Source: Glycomyces sp. TRM65418
Lineage (GTDB): Bacteria; Actinomycetota; Actinomycetes; Mycobacteriales; Micromonosporaceae
DNA length: 64,000 bases
Assembly: GCF_019710475.1 (NCBI RefSeq)
Contig: NZ_JAJFAX010000002.1
Location: 434,001 to 498,000, forward strand
Reading direction: 5' to 3'
In this document: in pieces, positions 53,579 through 61,814 of the stretch
How positions within the stretch are numbered: position 1 is the first letter of the stretch
How the letters are laid out: every line of letters begins with the position of its first letter
Made by a program: the position numbers and the translations under genes
Notes under the pieces: generated by a model
Database searches by the model: none
The model's input: only the letters and a program-made list of their open reading frames with translations
What the model was told of the DNA's origin: nothing

Positions 53579-53593
53579 CTTCGTTCGGAGCGA

Positions 53594-54742
53594 TCAGGCG
53601 CTGGCGATGAACAGCTCGCCCTCGCCCGAGACCACCAGCGGCCCGGCGCTGCCAGCCGAGAACGCCGCGCGGCCGGGGGACAGGGCCACCTCGCCGCGGT
53701 CGTCGGCGACGGTGACGCTCCCGCCGGTGCTCAGGCAGATCTTCGGCCCGTCGACGGCGAGGGTCTGCGTGTCGCCGCGGAGCTCGACGCGCCGCAGCGC
53801 GAAGTCGTCGATCGGGACCGGCCACGAGCGCACGGGCCCGTCGTCCTCGATGCGCGCCCGCGGCTCGTCCATCGCGCGGAAGTCCAGGACCCGCAGCAGC
53901 TCCGGCACGTCCACGCGCTTGTTCGTGAGGCCCCCGCGCAGCACGTTGTCGCTGGCGGCCATGACCTCCACGCCGAAGCCCTTGAGGTAGGCGTGGAGGT
54001 TGCCCGCCGGCATGTAGACGCCCTCGCCGGGCTGGAGGGTGATGTGGTTGAGCAGCAGGCTCACCAGGACGCCCGGGTCGTCGGGGTAGGACCGGGCCAG
54101 GTTCACCAGGTCGGCGGCGTCCTGCGTGTCCACGTCCGAGGCCGCCTTCGCGGCGGCGTCGATGATGCCGCGGCACTCCTCGCGCCCCAGGCCCAGCAGG
54201 TCCGGGACGGCCCGGCGCAGTCCGGCCTTCGGGTCGCGCAGCGTGCGCACCAGCGGCTCTAGCTCGGTGACGCCGAGCGCCTCGATGTCGGCGGCGGCCG
54301 CGAGCGGCTCGCGGAAGCCGCACATCGCGCGGAACTCGGTGAGCGCCACCAGCAGTTCGGGCTTGTGGTTGTCGTCCACGTAGTTGCGGTAGGCCGCGTC
54401 GATGCCGATGCGCAGCTCGCGCTGGTGGCCCGAGTGGGCCTGCCGCGAGTTGGGGTGCGCCTGGAGCGACAGCGGCTTGTCGGCGGCGAGCAGCTTCAGC
54501 AGGAACGGCAGCCGCGGGCCGAAGCGGTCGAGCGCCCGCCGGCCGAGCATGTCCGCCGGGGCCGAGGCGATCGCGTCGTCCAGGGGACGGCCGTCGTGGA
54601 GGGTCGAAGGGGCGTTGTGGTGCGCGCCGAACCACTCCTCCGCCTCGGGAAGGTCGGCGGGGACCTCGCGGCCCTGCAACCTGGCCAGATCGACCTGCGA
54701 TCCCCACGCGTAGTTGCGGATGACGCCGTAGAGCCCGTGCAC
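53594..54742 (-). CDS. manA: Mannose-6-phosphate isomerase, class I
   Basis: A 382-residue type I phosphomannose isomerase. Zinc ligands lie in [12 protein letters not shown] and the HKPELLVAL segment; the cupin core continues with [20 protein letters not shown] and [13 protein letters not shown], the family signature. It interconverts fructose-6-phosphate and mannose-6-phosphate, the first step toward GDP-mannose. GTG 54742 follows GAGGAGGG. A hairpin separates it from the SIS gene, so it is probably transcribed separately from manB. Confidence 0.95.
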   Translation of the reverse strand: MHGLYGVIRNYAWGSQVDLARLQGREVPADLPEAEEWFGAHHNAPSTLHDGRPLDDAIASAPADMLGRRALDRFGPRLPFLLKLLAADKPLSLQAHPNSRQAHSGHQRELRIGIDAAYRNYVDDNHKPELLVALTEFRAMCGFREPLAAAADIEALGVTELEPLVRTLRDPKAGLRRAVPDLLGLGREECRGIIDAAAKAASDVDTQDAADLVNLARSYPDDPGVLVSLLLNHITLQPGEGVYMPAGNLHAYLKGFGVEVMAASDNVLRGGLTNKRVDVPELLRVLDFRAMDEPRARIEDDGPVRSWPVPIDDFALRRVELRGDTQTLAVDGPKICLSTGGSVTVADDRGEVALSPGRAAFSAGSAGPLVVSGEGELFIASA

Positions 54743-54846
54743 CGCCCCTCCTCACTGTTCGGGTTGAAGGCCTCAACTCTATCGGTTCGGCCCGCGCGCC
54801 CCGTTACCCCGGCCCGTCCCCCGCAAGCGTGCGCCCGACAGCGGGA

Positions 54847-54877
54847 CGGCCGCGGACGGCGTCGCCGTCCGCGGCCG
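54847..54877 (-). terminator. Terminator after the SIS-domain gene
   Basis: CGGCCGCGGACGGC and its exact complement form a 14-bp stem with a GTC loop, 30 nt beyond the SIS gene stop on the minus strand. Confidence 0.8.
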
Positions 54878-54905
54878 CGAACCACTTGCGGGCCTTCAAT
54901 TGTCG

Positions 54906-56099
54906 TCAGTCGGAGCCGAGGGCCGCGTCCTTCATCTCGGAGACGGCCGGGACGCGCATCGGGTCGAGGCCGTGCGCGAGCGCCAGGTACACCGACGCGA
55001 AGTCGGGGACGGCGATGAGCGAGGCGAGCCGCTCCAGCGAGCAGCCGCCTTCGGCCGGGAGCACGTCGCAGCGGACGCCGCGCCGGGAGGCGAGGTCGGC
55101 CACGGCGTCGGCGCGGCGCGTGTCGGGCTTGGGCCCGGTGTCGTCGCCGTCGAGGCCGTCGTCGCGCATGAGGACGATCCGCAGCCGCGTCAGCTCGTCG
55201 TCCTCGGGGTCGGCGAAGATGTCCGTCTGCCCCTCGGCGAGCGAGCCGAACACGCCGTCGAGGAGGCCGACGCGGCCGCGCCCGACCTCGCCGAGTTCGC
55301 CGGAGACCACCGGGTAGCGGGAGTTCGCGGCGAGCATGTCGCCGAAGCGGCGGGCGGCCACGCCCGCGAGCGGGCTCGAACCCCAGATGACGGGGATCGA
55401 ACCGGCCAGGTTCATCGCCAGTTCCTTCGCCGGGTTCACGTACGCGTCGGCGTCCGGGCGGCAGCGCTCGGCGTCCTCGTCGAGCCGGCGCGCGGTCTCG
55501 GCGATGTCGGCCTCGACGAGGTTCACCAGGCCGAGTTCCCTCGCGGCCAGCAGGACCGGGACCGCGAGCGCCCACAGGCTGAGCCGGGCGGGGGCGCGGC
55601 GCGGGACCGCCACGAACGAGGCGCGCGCCCGTTCGGCGACCGCCTGGAGTTCGGAGTCGGGCGCGCCGATGGCGACCAGGCGCGCGCCGCGGCGGGCGGC
55701 GGCCTCGGCGGCGGCGAGCGCCTCCGGGCTGCGACCCGAGGCCGAGACGGCGATGACCACGTCCGCCGCGCCCACCCAGCCGGGGACGCCGGCGGAGCGG
55801 TGCCCGAGGATCGGGACGGGGCAGCGGGGCCCGGCCACGGTGGCGAGGATGTCGCCCGTGCGGGCGGCGGTGCCGACGCCCGCGACGACGACCGCTCTGG
55901 GGCGGCCCTCCTCGGCGAGCGCGCCGAGCCCGGCGTCGGCGGCGAGCGCCGCCGATTCGCGCAGCTGCGGTCCGGCAGAGGCGAGCGCCCACAGGGCGCC
56001 GCCGGGGCGGATCGACTCGCTCAGATCGCCTTCGATGCGGCGCTCGTCGGCGAGCCGGTCGCCCGTGATCCCGGCGAGGCCGTCTTCCTCAAGACCCAT
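54906..56099 (-). CDS. SIS-domain phosphosugar isomerase-like protein (Rv3256c type)
   Basis: A 397-residue protein with two SIS (sugar isomerase) subdomains. The first has VVVAGVGTAARTGDILA and ADVVIAVSASGRSPEALAAA, the phosphate-binding serine loop; the second has IPVIWGSSPLAGVAARRFGD and a C-terminal VYLALAHGLDPMRVPAV. Bifunctional phosphoglucose/phosphomannose isomerases have this layout. Its constant position between manA and manB suggests a role in mannose phosphate supply. ATG 56099 follows AAGGAGGG by 8 nt. Confidence 0.85.
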   Translation of the reverse strand: MGLEEDGLAGITGDRLADERRIEGDLSESIRPGGALWALASAGPQLRESAALAADAGLGALAEEGRPRAVVVAGVGTAARTGDILATVAGPRCPVPILGHRSAGVPGWVGAADVVIAVSASGRSPEALAAAEAAARRGARLVAIGAPDSELQAVAERARASFVAVPRRAPARLSLWALAVPVLLAARELGLVNLVEADIAETARRLDEDAERCRPDADAYVNPAKELAMNLAGSIPVIWGSSPLAGVAARRFGDMLAANSRYPVVSGELGEVGRGRVGLLDGVFGSLAEGQTDIFADPEDDELTRLRIVLMRDDGLDGDDTGPKPDTRRADAVADLASRRGVRCDVLPAEGGCSLERLASLIAVPDFASVYLALAHGLDPMRVPAVSEMKDAALGSD

Positions 56100-56234
56100 G
56101 CTGTGTGTCCCTCCTTGGCCTGGCGCCGGCCGGTTGCACTCCGGGGCCGCACTTCGGTGCGCCCCTTCTGATCGCCTGAAAGCGGGGGCTCGTCGACGTC
56201 TCGGCTGGCGAGTGTCGCCGAGGGTGTCGCCGTC

Positions 56235-56408
56235 CTACTCGGGTCCGTCGAGGAGCATCACGGGGATGCCGTCCTCGACGCGGAAGACCTTCGCGCACTC
56301 CGAGCAGGTGAGCGCGTTGTCCTCGCGGTCGTACGCGAGCGGGGCGTGGTGGGGTTCGGGGCAGCGCAGCAGTTCCAGGAGGACTGGCTTGGGCGCGGTG
56401 GCGGGCAT
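56235..56408 (-). CDS. Trm112-family small zinc-ribbon protein (57 aa)
   Basis: A 57-residue protein: MPATAPKPVLLELLRCPE at the start, then LTCSECAKVFRVEDGIPVML. Cys16, Cys35 and Cys38 form three of the usual four zinc ligands; a histidine pair (residues 20-21) stands where the second cysteine is normally found. Trm112-like proteins activate methyltransferases in eukaryotes and archaea; in actinobacteria the gene sits between manB and the SIS gene, as here. It starts 3 nt after the manB stop and is shorter than most annotation cut-offs. Confidence 0.85.
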   Translation of the reverse strand: MPATAPKPVLLELLRCPEPHHAPLAYDREDNALTCSECAKVFRVEDGIPVMLLDGPE

Positions 56409-56411
56409 GGG

Positions 56412-57791
56412 CTAGTTCCTTACGGTGCGGAGGATGTCGTCGCGCAGTCGCTCCATCGAGGCCTTGTCGGGGCCCTCGACGTTGAGGCGCAGCAGCGGTT
56501 CGGTGTTGGACGGGCGCAGGTTCGCCCAGGAGCCGTCTTCGAGCGAGACGGTGAGGCCGTCGAGGCGGTCGATCGTGACGTCCTCGTCGGCTTCGAAGCG
56601 GGCGGCGACCTCCTCGATCTTCGCGCGGGGGTCGTCGACCTCCGAGTTGATCTCGCCGGAGGGCGCGTAGCGGACGAACTCGTCGGCCAGGTCCGAGGCG
56701 CTGCGGTCGCTCTCGCCGACGGCGGCGAGGACGTGCATGGCCGCGAGCATCCCGGTGTCGGCGAACCAGAAGTCCCGGAAGTAGTAGTGCCCGGAGTGCT
56801 CGCCGCCGAAGACCGCGTCCTCCTCGGCCATGACGGCCTTGATGTAGGAGTGGCCGACGCGGGTGCGCAGCGGGCGGCCGCCGTGCTCGGCGACGATCTC
56901 GGGCACGGCCTTGGAGCAGATCAGGTTGTGGCAGATCGCGCTGCCGGGGTGCTTGGCGAGTTCGCGGGTCGCGATGAGCGCGGTGATCGCGGACGGCGTG
57001 ATGGGCTCGCCCTGGGCGTCGACGACGAAGCAGCGGTCGGCGTCGCCGTCGAAGGCCAGGCCGAGGTCCGCGCCGACTTCCTTGACCCGGGCCTGGAGGT
57101 CGACGATGTTCGCCGGTTCGAGCGGGTTGGCCTCGTGGTTGGGGAAGGTCCCGTCGAGTTCGAAGTAGAGCGGGTCGATCTCCAGGGGGAGGCCGGGGAG
57201 GAGCTGGTCCCCGAGGACGGCGGGGACGGTGTGGCCGCCCATGCCGTTGCCGGCGTCCACGACGATCTTGAGCGGGCGGATCTTGGAGAGGTCGACCAGT
57301 TCGCGCATGTAGTCGGCGTACGCCGCGAGGAAGTCCTCCCGGGAGACCGTTCCCGGCTCGTCCGCGGCGGGGGCCGGCTCGCCGTCGAGGATGGCCTGGG
57401 CGCGGTCGCGGATGTCGGCGAGGCCGGTGTCGAGGCCGATGGGGCGCGCCGCCGGGAGGCACATCTTCAGGCCGTTGTACTCGGCCGGGTTGTGGCTGGC
57501 GGTGAACATCGCGCCGGCGACGTTCCGCTGCCCGGCGATGAAGTAGAGCATGTCGGTCGAGCAGAGCCCGGCCTCGATGACGTTCGCGCCCGCGCGGGTC
57601 GCGCCGCGCGCGAAGGCCTCGGCGAAGCCGGGGCCCGAGTCGCGCATGTCATGGCCGACCGCCCAGGTCCGCTCGCCGGTCACGGCGACGGCCGCGGCCC
57701 CTATGGCCTCCATGACCTCCGCGGTGAGTTGCGAACCGACGAGTCCGCGCACGTCGTAGGCCTTCACGAAATCGCTGAGCTTCGGAGCCAC
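56412..57791 (-). CDS. manB: Phosphomannomutase/phosphoglucomutase
   Basis: A 459-residue alpha-D-phosphohexomutase. The phosphoserine is Ser99 in FTASHNPAEYNG; the metal loop is AFDGDADRCFVVD near residue 240, the sugar loop GGEHSGHYYFRDFW near 325, and the phosphate loop RPSNTEPLLRLNVEG near 428. It converts mannose-6-phosphate to mannose-1-phosphate between ManA and ManC. GTG 57791 follows AAGGCGG. It forms an operon with the Trm112-like and SIS genes. Confidence 0.96.
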   Translation of the reverse strand: MAPKLSDFVKAYDVRGLVGSQLTAEVMEAIGAAAVAVTGERTWAVGHDMRDSGPGFAEAFARGATRAGANVIEAGLCSTDMLYFIAGQRNVAGAMFTASHNPAEYNGLKMCLPAARPIGLDTGLADIRDRAQAILDGEPAPAADEPGTVSREDFLAAYADYMRELVDLSKIRPLKIVVDAGNGMGGHTVPAVLGDQLLPGLPLEIDPLYFELDGTFPNHEANPLEPANIVDLQARVKEVGADLGLAFDGDADRCFVVDAQGEPITPSAITALIATRELAKHPGSAICHNLICSKAVPEIVAEHGGRPLRTRVGHSYIKAVMAEEDAVFGGEHSGHYYFRDFWFADTGMLAAMHVLAAVGESDRSASDLADEFVRYAPSGEINSEVDDPRAKIEEVAARFEADEDVTIDRLDGLTVSLEDGSWANLRPSNTEPLLRLNVEGPDKASMERLRDDILRTVRN

Positions 57792-57888
57792 TCAGATGCC
57801 GCCTTTCCGCAGTGTCGGAACCGGTCGGGGCGCCGTCTCGTCCGCGGTTCGCAAGCTTCGCCGCGGGCGTGCCGTCCCCGAGACGAGA

Positions 57889-58323
57889 CTAGCGCTGTAG
57901 GTCCTCGTCGCCGGACACCACCCGGAGGTGACGCCTCGCACCGATCTGCGGGGCGGCGGGGCGGTGGCCTTGGCGCTGAGACGGATCGGGGCCGTCGTAC
58001 CGGGCGCCGCCGATCGCGGGGGCTTCGGGCGGTTCGACCTCGTGCCGTTCGCCGACGGCGGCTTCGCGGACGGCGTTGGCCAGCGCGACCAGGTCGTCGT
58101 CGGTGGGCATGGGCACCGCGTAGTCCCCTTGGTGGCGGACCAGCTCCCAGCCGTGGGGCACGGTGAGGCGCCGGGCGTGCGCATCACACAGGTCATAGCT
58201 GTGGGGCTCCCGCGTCGTCGAGAGCGGGCCGACCACAGCCGTCGAATCCGAATAGATGTACGTCAAAGTGGCCACCGCAGGCTGGCGGCAGCCGTTCCGG
58301 GAGCAACGCCGATCCGACCTCAC
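57889..58323 (-). CDS. DUF3499 family protein
   Basis: A 144-residue protein. RRCSRNGCRQPAVATLTYIY and HSYDLCDAHARRLTVPHGWE form the actinobacterial DUF3499 signature, with cysteine pairs suggesting zinc binding. The C-terminal 60 residues are polar and probably disordered. It corresponds to Rv3258c, also beside manB. TAGTTT ends 6 nt before GTG 58323, so the message is probably leaderless. It is divergent from the metallopeptidase-like gene. Confidence 0.88.
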   Translation of the reverse strand: MRSDRRCSRNGCRQPAVATLTYIYSDSTAVVGPLSTTREPHSYDLCDAHARRLTVPHGWELVRHQGDYAVPMPTDDDLVALANAVREAAVGERHEVEPPEAPAIGGARYDGPDPSQRQGHRPAAPQIGARRHLRVVSGDEDLQR

Positions 58324-58444
58324 CCCACGAAACTACCACCCGCGGTGGTGAAGTCAGCGGCGCTGAACAGTGCTGGGAGGGGGATTCGCGCCATTGGGGA
58401 TCGCGCGGACCGAAATCGTCGGACGCGGAGGCTAAGGTGGCCCC

Positions 58445-58876
58445 ATGCGCAGAGATCGACACGGACGGGGGATGCGGGGTCCGTTGGCGCCGGGCGCGCT
58501 GCCGCTGCGGCGCACGCCTGTCGAGCAGTTCGACGCGTTGGTGATGGACTCGGTGGTGGCGATCGAGCGGCGTCTCTCCGAGTCGCTGGGCTCGAAGTTC
58601 ACCGATCTGCGGCACATCGAGTTCGCGGTGGACGAGGTGCCGCCGGAGACGCAGGCGTACGACGCGGACATCGTGGAGGAGCGCGGGGTGCCGCTCTCGA
58701 AGCTGTACCCGGCGCAGCCGGGCACGGTCGCGTCCTCGCCGCGGATCGTGCTGTACCGCAGGCCGATCGAGCTGCGCGCCGAGAGCAGGGCCGAGGCGGA
58801 GGCGCTGGTGCGTTCCGTTCTGGCCGAGCAGTTGGCCTCGTTGCTGAATCTGCCGCCGGAGGAGCTGGAGTTCTGA
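58445..58876 (+). CDS. Metallopeptidase-family protein with degenerate active site (Rv3259 type)
   Basis: A 143-residue protein. RTPVEQFDALVMDSVVAIER, FAVDEVPP and RIVLYRRPIELRAES match the minimal zincin family found divergent from DUF3499 in actinobacteria. The HExxH position reads VRSVLAEQLASLL, without either histidine, so zinc-dependent catalysis is unlikely. TAAGGT 6 nt before the ATG indicates leaderless transcription. It corresponds to Rv3259 by neighbourhood. Confidence 0.82.
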   Translation: MRRDRHGRGMRGPLAPGALPLRRTPVEQFDALVMDSVVAIERRLSESLGSKFTDLRHIEFAVDEVPPETQAYDADIVEERGVPLSKLYPAQPGTVASSPRIVLYRRPIELRAESRAEAEALVRSVLAEQLASLLNLPPEELEF

Positions 58877-58969
58877 GGCTGGTTCGCCTCTTGTTCGAAG
58901 CGGACCGTGTCGTACCGACCGGTTGGTTTTCAACCGAGGGGCCCGGCGGGACGAACCGGGAATATCCCG

Positions 58970-59074
<105 letters not shown>

Positions 59075-59083
59075 CACGGCGAA

Positions 59084-59109
59084 GGGGCGGGACTTCGCTG
59101 GCCCGCCCC
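59084..59109. terminator. Hairpin between repeat block and whiB
   Basis: GGGGCGGG and CCCGCCCC form an 8-bp stem with a 10-nt loop, 31 nt past the whiB stop on the minus strand. Confidence 0.6.
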
Positions 59110-59139
59110 CTGCTCGATTCGCTCGTAGGGATGTGTTCG

Positions 59140-59646
59140 TTATGCGGCGACCGGGATGCGCTCCTGCACCGCCGGTTCCTCCACCAGTTCGCCGACCGGC
59201 ACGCCCCTGCGGGCGCCGATCAGATCGTCCATCAGTCCCACTTGGTTCCCCAGTCCGGCTCCGACCAGGACCGGTTCGGCGTGGCGCTGTTCCGCCGCGA
59301 AGACGGTCTCCGCGGGCAGCGCGGGGTTGATCATCGGGCTCGGCATGCACACCACCACCGGCATGCGCTCAGTGCGACGCCGTGCGGCCTCGCGCGCCTG
59401 GCGCTTGATCTTGCGGCGCTCCCGTTCCGAGAGCCCGCCCCAGATGCCGAACCGCTCATCGTGGTCGAGTGCGTACTGCAGACAGTTCTCTTTGACCTCG
59501 CACCGCGCGCAGATGCGTTTCGCATCCCGCGTGGAACCCCCTTTTTCGGGGAAGAACGCCTCCGGATCGGTCTGCGCGCACAATGCGCGAGCCTGCCACT
59601 CCGGAACGTTACCCAACAGGTCGGCCAAGTAGTCACGGCCGTCCAT
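59140..59646 (-). CDS. whiB2: WhiB-family iron-sulphur transcription factor with C-terminal extension
   Basis: A 168-residue protein. The [4Fe-4S] ligands are Cys23, Cys46, Cys49 and Cys55, the beta-turn is GIWGGLSERERR, and the basic DNA-binding helix KIKRQAREAARRR follows. Length to this point (~95 residues) is normal for WhiB2/WhmD, a septation and sporulation regulator; the neighbourhood matches Rv3260c. About 70 further residues, hydrophobic and acidic (e.g. LVGAGLGNQVGLMDDLIGAR), are unusual. ATG 59646 follows GAGGAGGC by 8 nt. Confidence 0.92.
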   Translation of the reverse strand: MDGRDYLADLLGNVPEWQARALCAQTDPEAFFPEKGGSTRDAKRICARCEVKENCLQYALDHDERFGIWGGLSERERRKIKRQAREAARRRTERMPVVVCMPSPMINPALPAETVFAAEQRHAEPVLVGAGLGNQVGLMDDLIGARRGVPVGELVEEPAVQERIPVAA

Positions 59647-59984
59647 ATGCGTCCGCCTCCTCGTTCGCGCACCGGAAACCCGGTGCTCCCCCCTTGCAAT
59701 CACTTGCGCGGCATCGGCATGCGGACTCGGGACTCCGGGTCGGACGCGTCCCCTCCCCTGAAAACGCGTACGGCCCAGCTGCGGACGCGCCGGTCGCCCG
59801 CTGTGTCGCTCGGTCCTGCATTGCTGTGCTTCTCTAAGAAGCCCGGTGCCCGCGGGCGGCCTGAAGATGGGGCCGCACCGCCATACTCATCTCTATGGAC
59901 GATGAGTGTTCATCGCTATTCGATAACGGTTCGATATCAGACGATAGCGCACAGTGATCTGGATGATGGAAGGACCCCTCAGAC
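59647..59984. other. whiB upstream region
   Basis: No gene is seen. The first 200 nt upstream of whiB are ordinary GC-rich DNA. The distal part (59880-59960) is AT-richer and holds the symmetric and direct repeats described separately. No riboswitch is recognised. Confidence 0.5.
59885..59936. promoter_or_regulatory. Cluster of inverted and direct repeats, candidate whiB operators
   Basis: ACTCATC (59885-59891) pairs with GATGAGT (59901-59907); CGATGA (59900-59905) pairs with TCATCG (59910-59915). TTCGATA occurs at 59919 and 59930, exactly 11 bp apart, so both lie on one DNA face. Confidence 0.45.
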
Positions 59985-60515
59985 TCACGCTTGTGGGGGA
60001 CTTGTCTTGACAGGTTCCGAATTAGAGGATCGCTCGCGCTTTCCGCTCCATCGAGTGAAGACGAGGCCGATGACGGCCAGCGTCAACCACACCGTGTCGA
60101 GCACGAGTCGCTCTGCGGCGGCGCGGGTGTCGATGAAGACCTGTCCTTCCTCAACCAGTTGCCTGGGCTCGTCGAATCCGTACCGTGCTGCCGATATCGC
60201 CAGCAGTACACCGATAACGAGATAGGCGACGTAGACGAGACGGGTCAGGCGGGCTATCACCCGTCCGGGTCGCGTGTCGGGCGCGAGGAGGGCGGCGAGG
60301 GCGGGGAGCGCGACCGGCAGGACCGAGAAGAGCGTGCTGCGGGCCTCGTCGGAGAAGCCGAGGCCGGCGGCGCGGCGCAGGGAGTCGTCGCGCGGGTCGA
60401 TCCCGAAACCGAACAGCCATTGGGACACCGCGACCGCGATGACCGCTGCGGCGCAGGCGAGGAGGAGGGCGGCGATCACGGAGCGCCGTCGTGGAGCGAG
60501 CTGCATGGCGGCCAT
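59985..60515 (-). CDS. Four-helix membrane protein coupled to manC, unknown
   Basis: A 176-residue protein with about four hydrophobic helices (near 15-35, 62-78, 90-110 and 138-155) and a polar tail ending SEPVKTSPPQA. ATG 60515 overlaps the manC stop (TAATG), suggesting translational coupling. ATG 60506 is also possible and has TGTAAT 7 nt upstream, so a separate leaderless transcript cannot be excluded. The family is not recognised. Confidence 0.65.
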   Translation of the reverse strand: MAAMQLAPRRRSVIAALLLACAAAVIAVAVSQWLFGFGIDPRDDSLRRAAGLGFSDEARSTLFSVLPVALPALAALLAPDTRPGRVIARLTRLVYVAYLVIGVLLAISAARYGFDEPRQLVEEGQVFIDTRAAAERLVLDTVWLTLAVIGLVFTRWSGKRERSSNSEPVKTSPPQA

Positions 60516-61597
60516 TACACCAGATCGGTTCGATTCGCCTGCTTGAGTTCCTCGACCAGGGCCTTGACCTCTTGGGCACGGTCCCTGGGGCACACCAGGA
60601 GGGCGTCCGGGGTGTCGACGATGATGAGGTCGTCCACGCCGAGGGCGGCGACGAGCCGGCCGGCCGCCGGGACGACGACGTTGCGCTTGGCCTCGGTCAG
60701 GATCGCCTCGCCCGAGCCGCGCACGACGACGTTGCCGACCTTGTCGGCGGCCTTGAGGACCTGGCCGAGGGTGTCGTAGTCGCCCACGTCGTGCCAGTCG
60801 AAGTCGCCGGGGACGACGCCGACCTTGCCGGCGGCGGCGGCGGGTTCCATGACGGCGTAGTCGATCGAGATCTTCTCGAGGGTCGGCCACAGCTGGGAGA
60901 ACAGGGCCTCGCGGCCGGGCGAGTCCCACGCGGCGGCGAGGGTGCGCACGGCGTCGTGGAGGGCGGGGCGGTGGCGGGCGAGCTCGGCGAGGAACACGTC
61001 GACGCGCCAGACGAACATGCCGGCGTTCCACAGGTAGTTGCCGGCCGAGACGTACTCGACCGCCGAGACCTGGTCGGGCTTCTCCACGAACGCGTCGAGC
61101 TGGTAGCCCGGGCCGATCGGGGCGCCGAGGCGCAGGTAGCCGAAGCCGATGTCGGGGCCGGTCGGGTTGATGCCGATGGTCATGAGCAGGCCGGTGGCGG
61201 CCAGTTCCATCGCGCGCTCGACGGTCTTGGCGAAGGCCCCGCCGTCCTGCACGAGGTGGTCGGCCGCGAAGGAGCCCATGACGGCGGTCGGGTCGCGCTC
61301 GGCGATGACGGCGGCGGCCAGGCTGATCGCGGCCGCCGAGTCCCGCGGGGAGGGCTCGACCAGGATGTTGTCCCCGGGCACGTCGGGGAGCTGGCGGGCC
61401 ACGTCGACGGCGTGGGCCGCGCCGGTGACCACATAGACGCGGTCGGGGTCGGACAGGAGCCGGACCCGGTCCACGGTCGATTGCAGCAGCGAGGACTCGG
61501 TGCCGGTGAGGGGCAGCAGGAATTTGGGTCGTTGCGCACGAGACAGGGGCCAGAGTCGGGTTCCGGAACCGCCTGCAGGGACCACCGCGTGAAGCAT
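60515..61597 (-). CDS. manC: Mannose-1-phosphate guanylyltransferase
   Basis: A 360-residue nucleotidyltransferase. The pyrophosphorylase signature AGGSGTRLWPLSR is at residues 8-20, then RPKFLLPL, and the sugar-binding FVEKPDQVSA plus NYLWNAGMFVWR. The C-terminal DFDWHDVGDYDTLG completes the family. It makes GDP-mannose from mannose-1-phosphate and GTP, the last step after ManA and ManB. There is no fused isomerase domain. It corresponds to Rv3264c. Confidence 0.95.
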   Translation of the reverse strand: MLHAVVPAGGSGTRLWPLSRAQRPKFLLPLTGTESSLLQSTVDRVRLLSDPDRVYVVTGAAHAVDVARQLPDVPGDNILVEPSPRDSAAAISLAAAVIAERDPTAVMGSFAADHLVQDGGAFAKTVERAMELAATGLLMTIGINPTGPDIGFGYLRLGAPIGPGYQLDAFVEKPDQVSAVEYVSAGNYLWNAGMFVWRVDVFLAELARHRPALHDAVRTLAAAWDSPGREALFSQLWPTLEKISIDYAVMEPAAAAGKVGVVPGDFDWHDVGDYDTLGQVLKAADKVGNVVVRGSGEAILTEAKRNVVVPAAGRLVAALGVDDLIIVDTPDALLVCPRDRAQEVKALVEELKQANRTDLV

Positions 61598-61814
61598 GCC
61601 AACAGTCTTTCATGCCGTTCCCACGTGCCCGTTCACCGCCTTCGACGGGGCCGCCGGGGTGACGCGGCCGTAGCGCGGGCGTGAAGAATGCGGCAACTTC
61701 GGCGATTCCTGCCCCCTTTCGCGCGGCCGGTGCTCGCCCATGCGGGTGGATACCGTTTGCTCGACGGAGGTCGGCCCGGCAGACTGGAGCCGATCTCGAT
61801 CGTGAGGAGACTGC

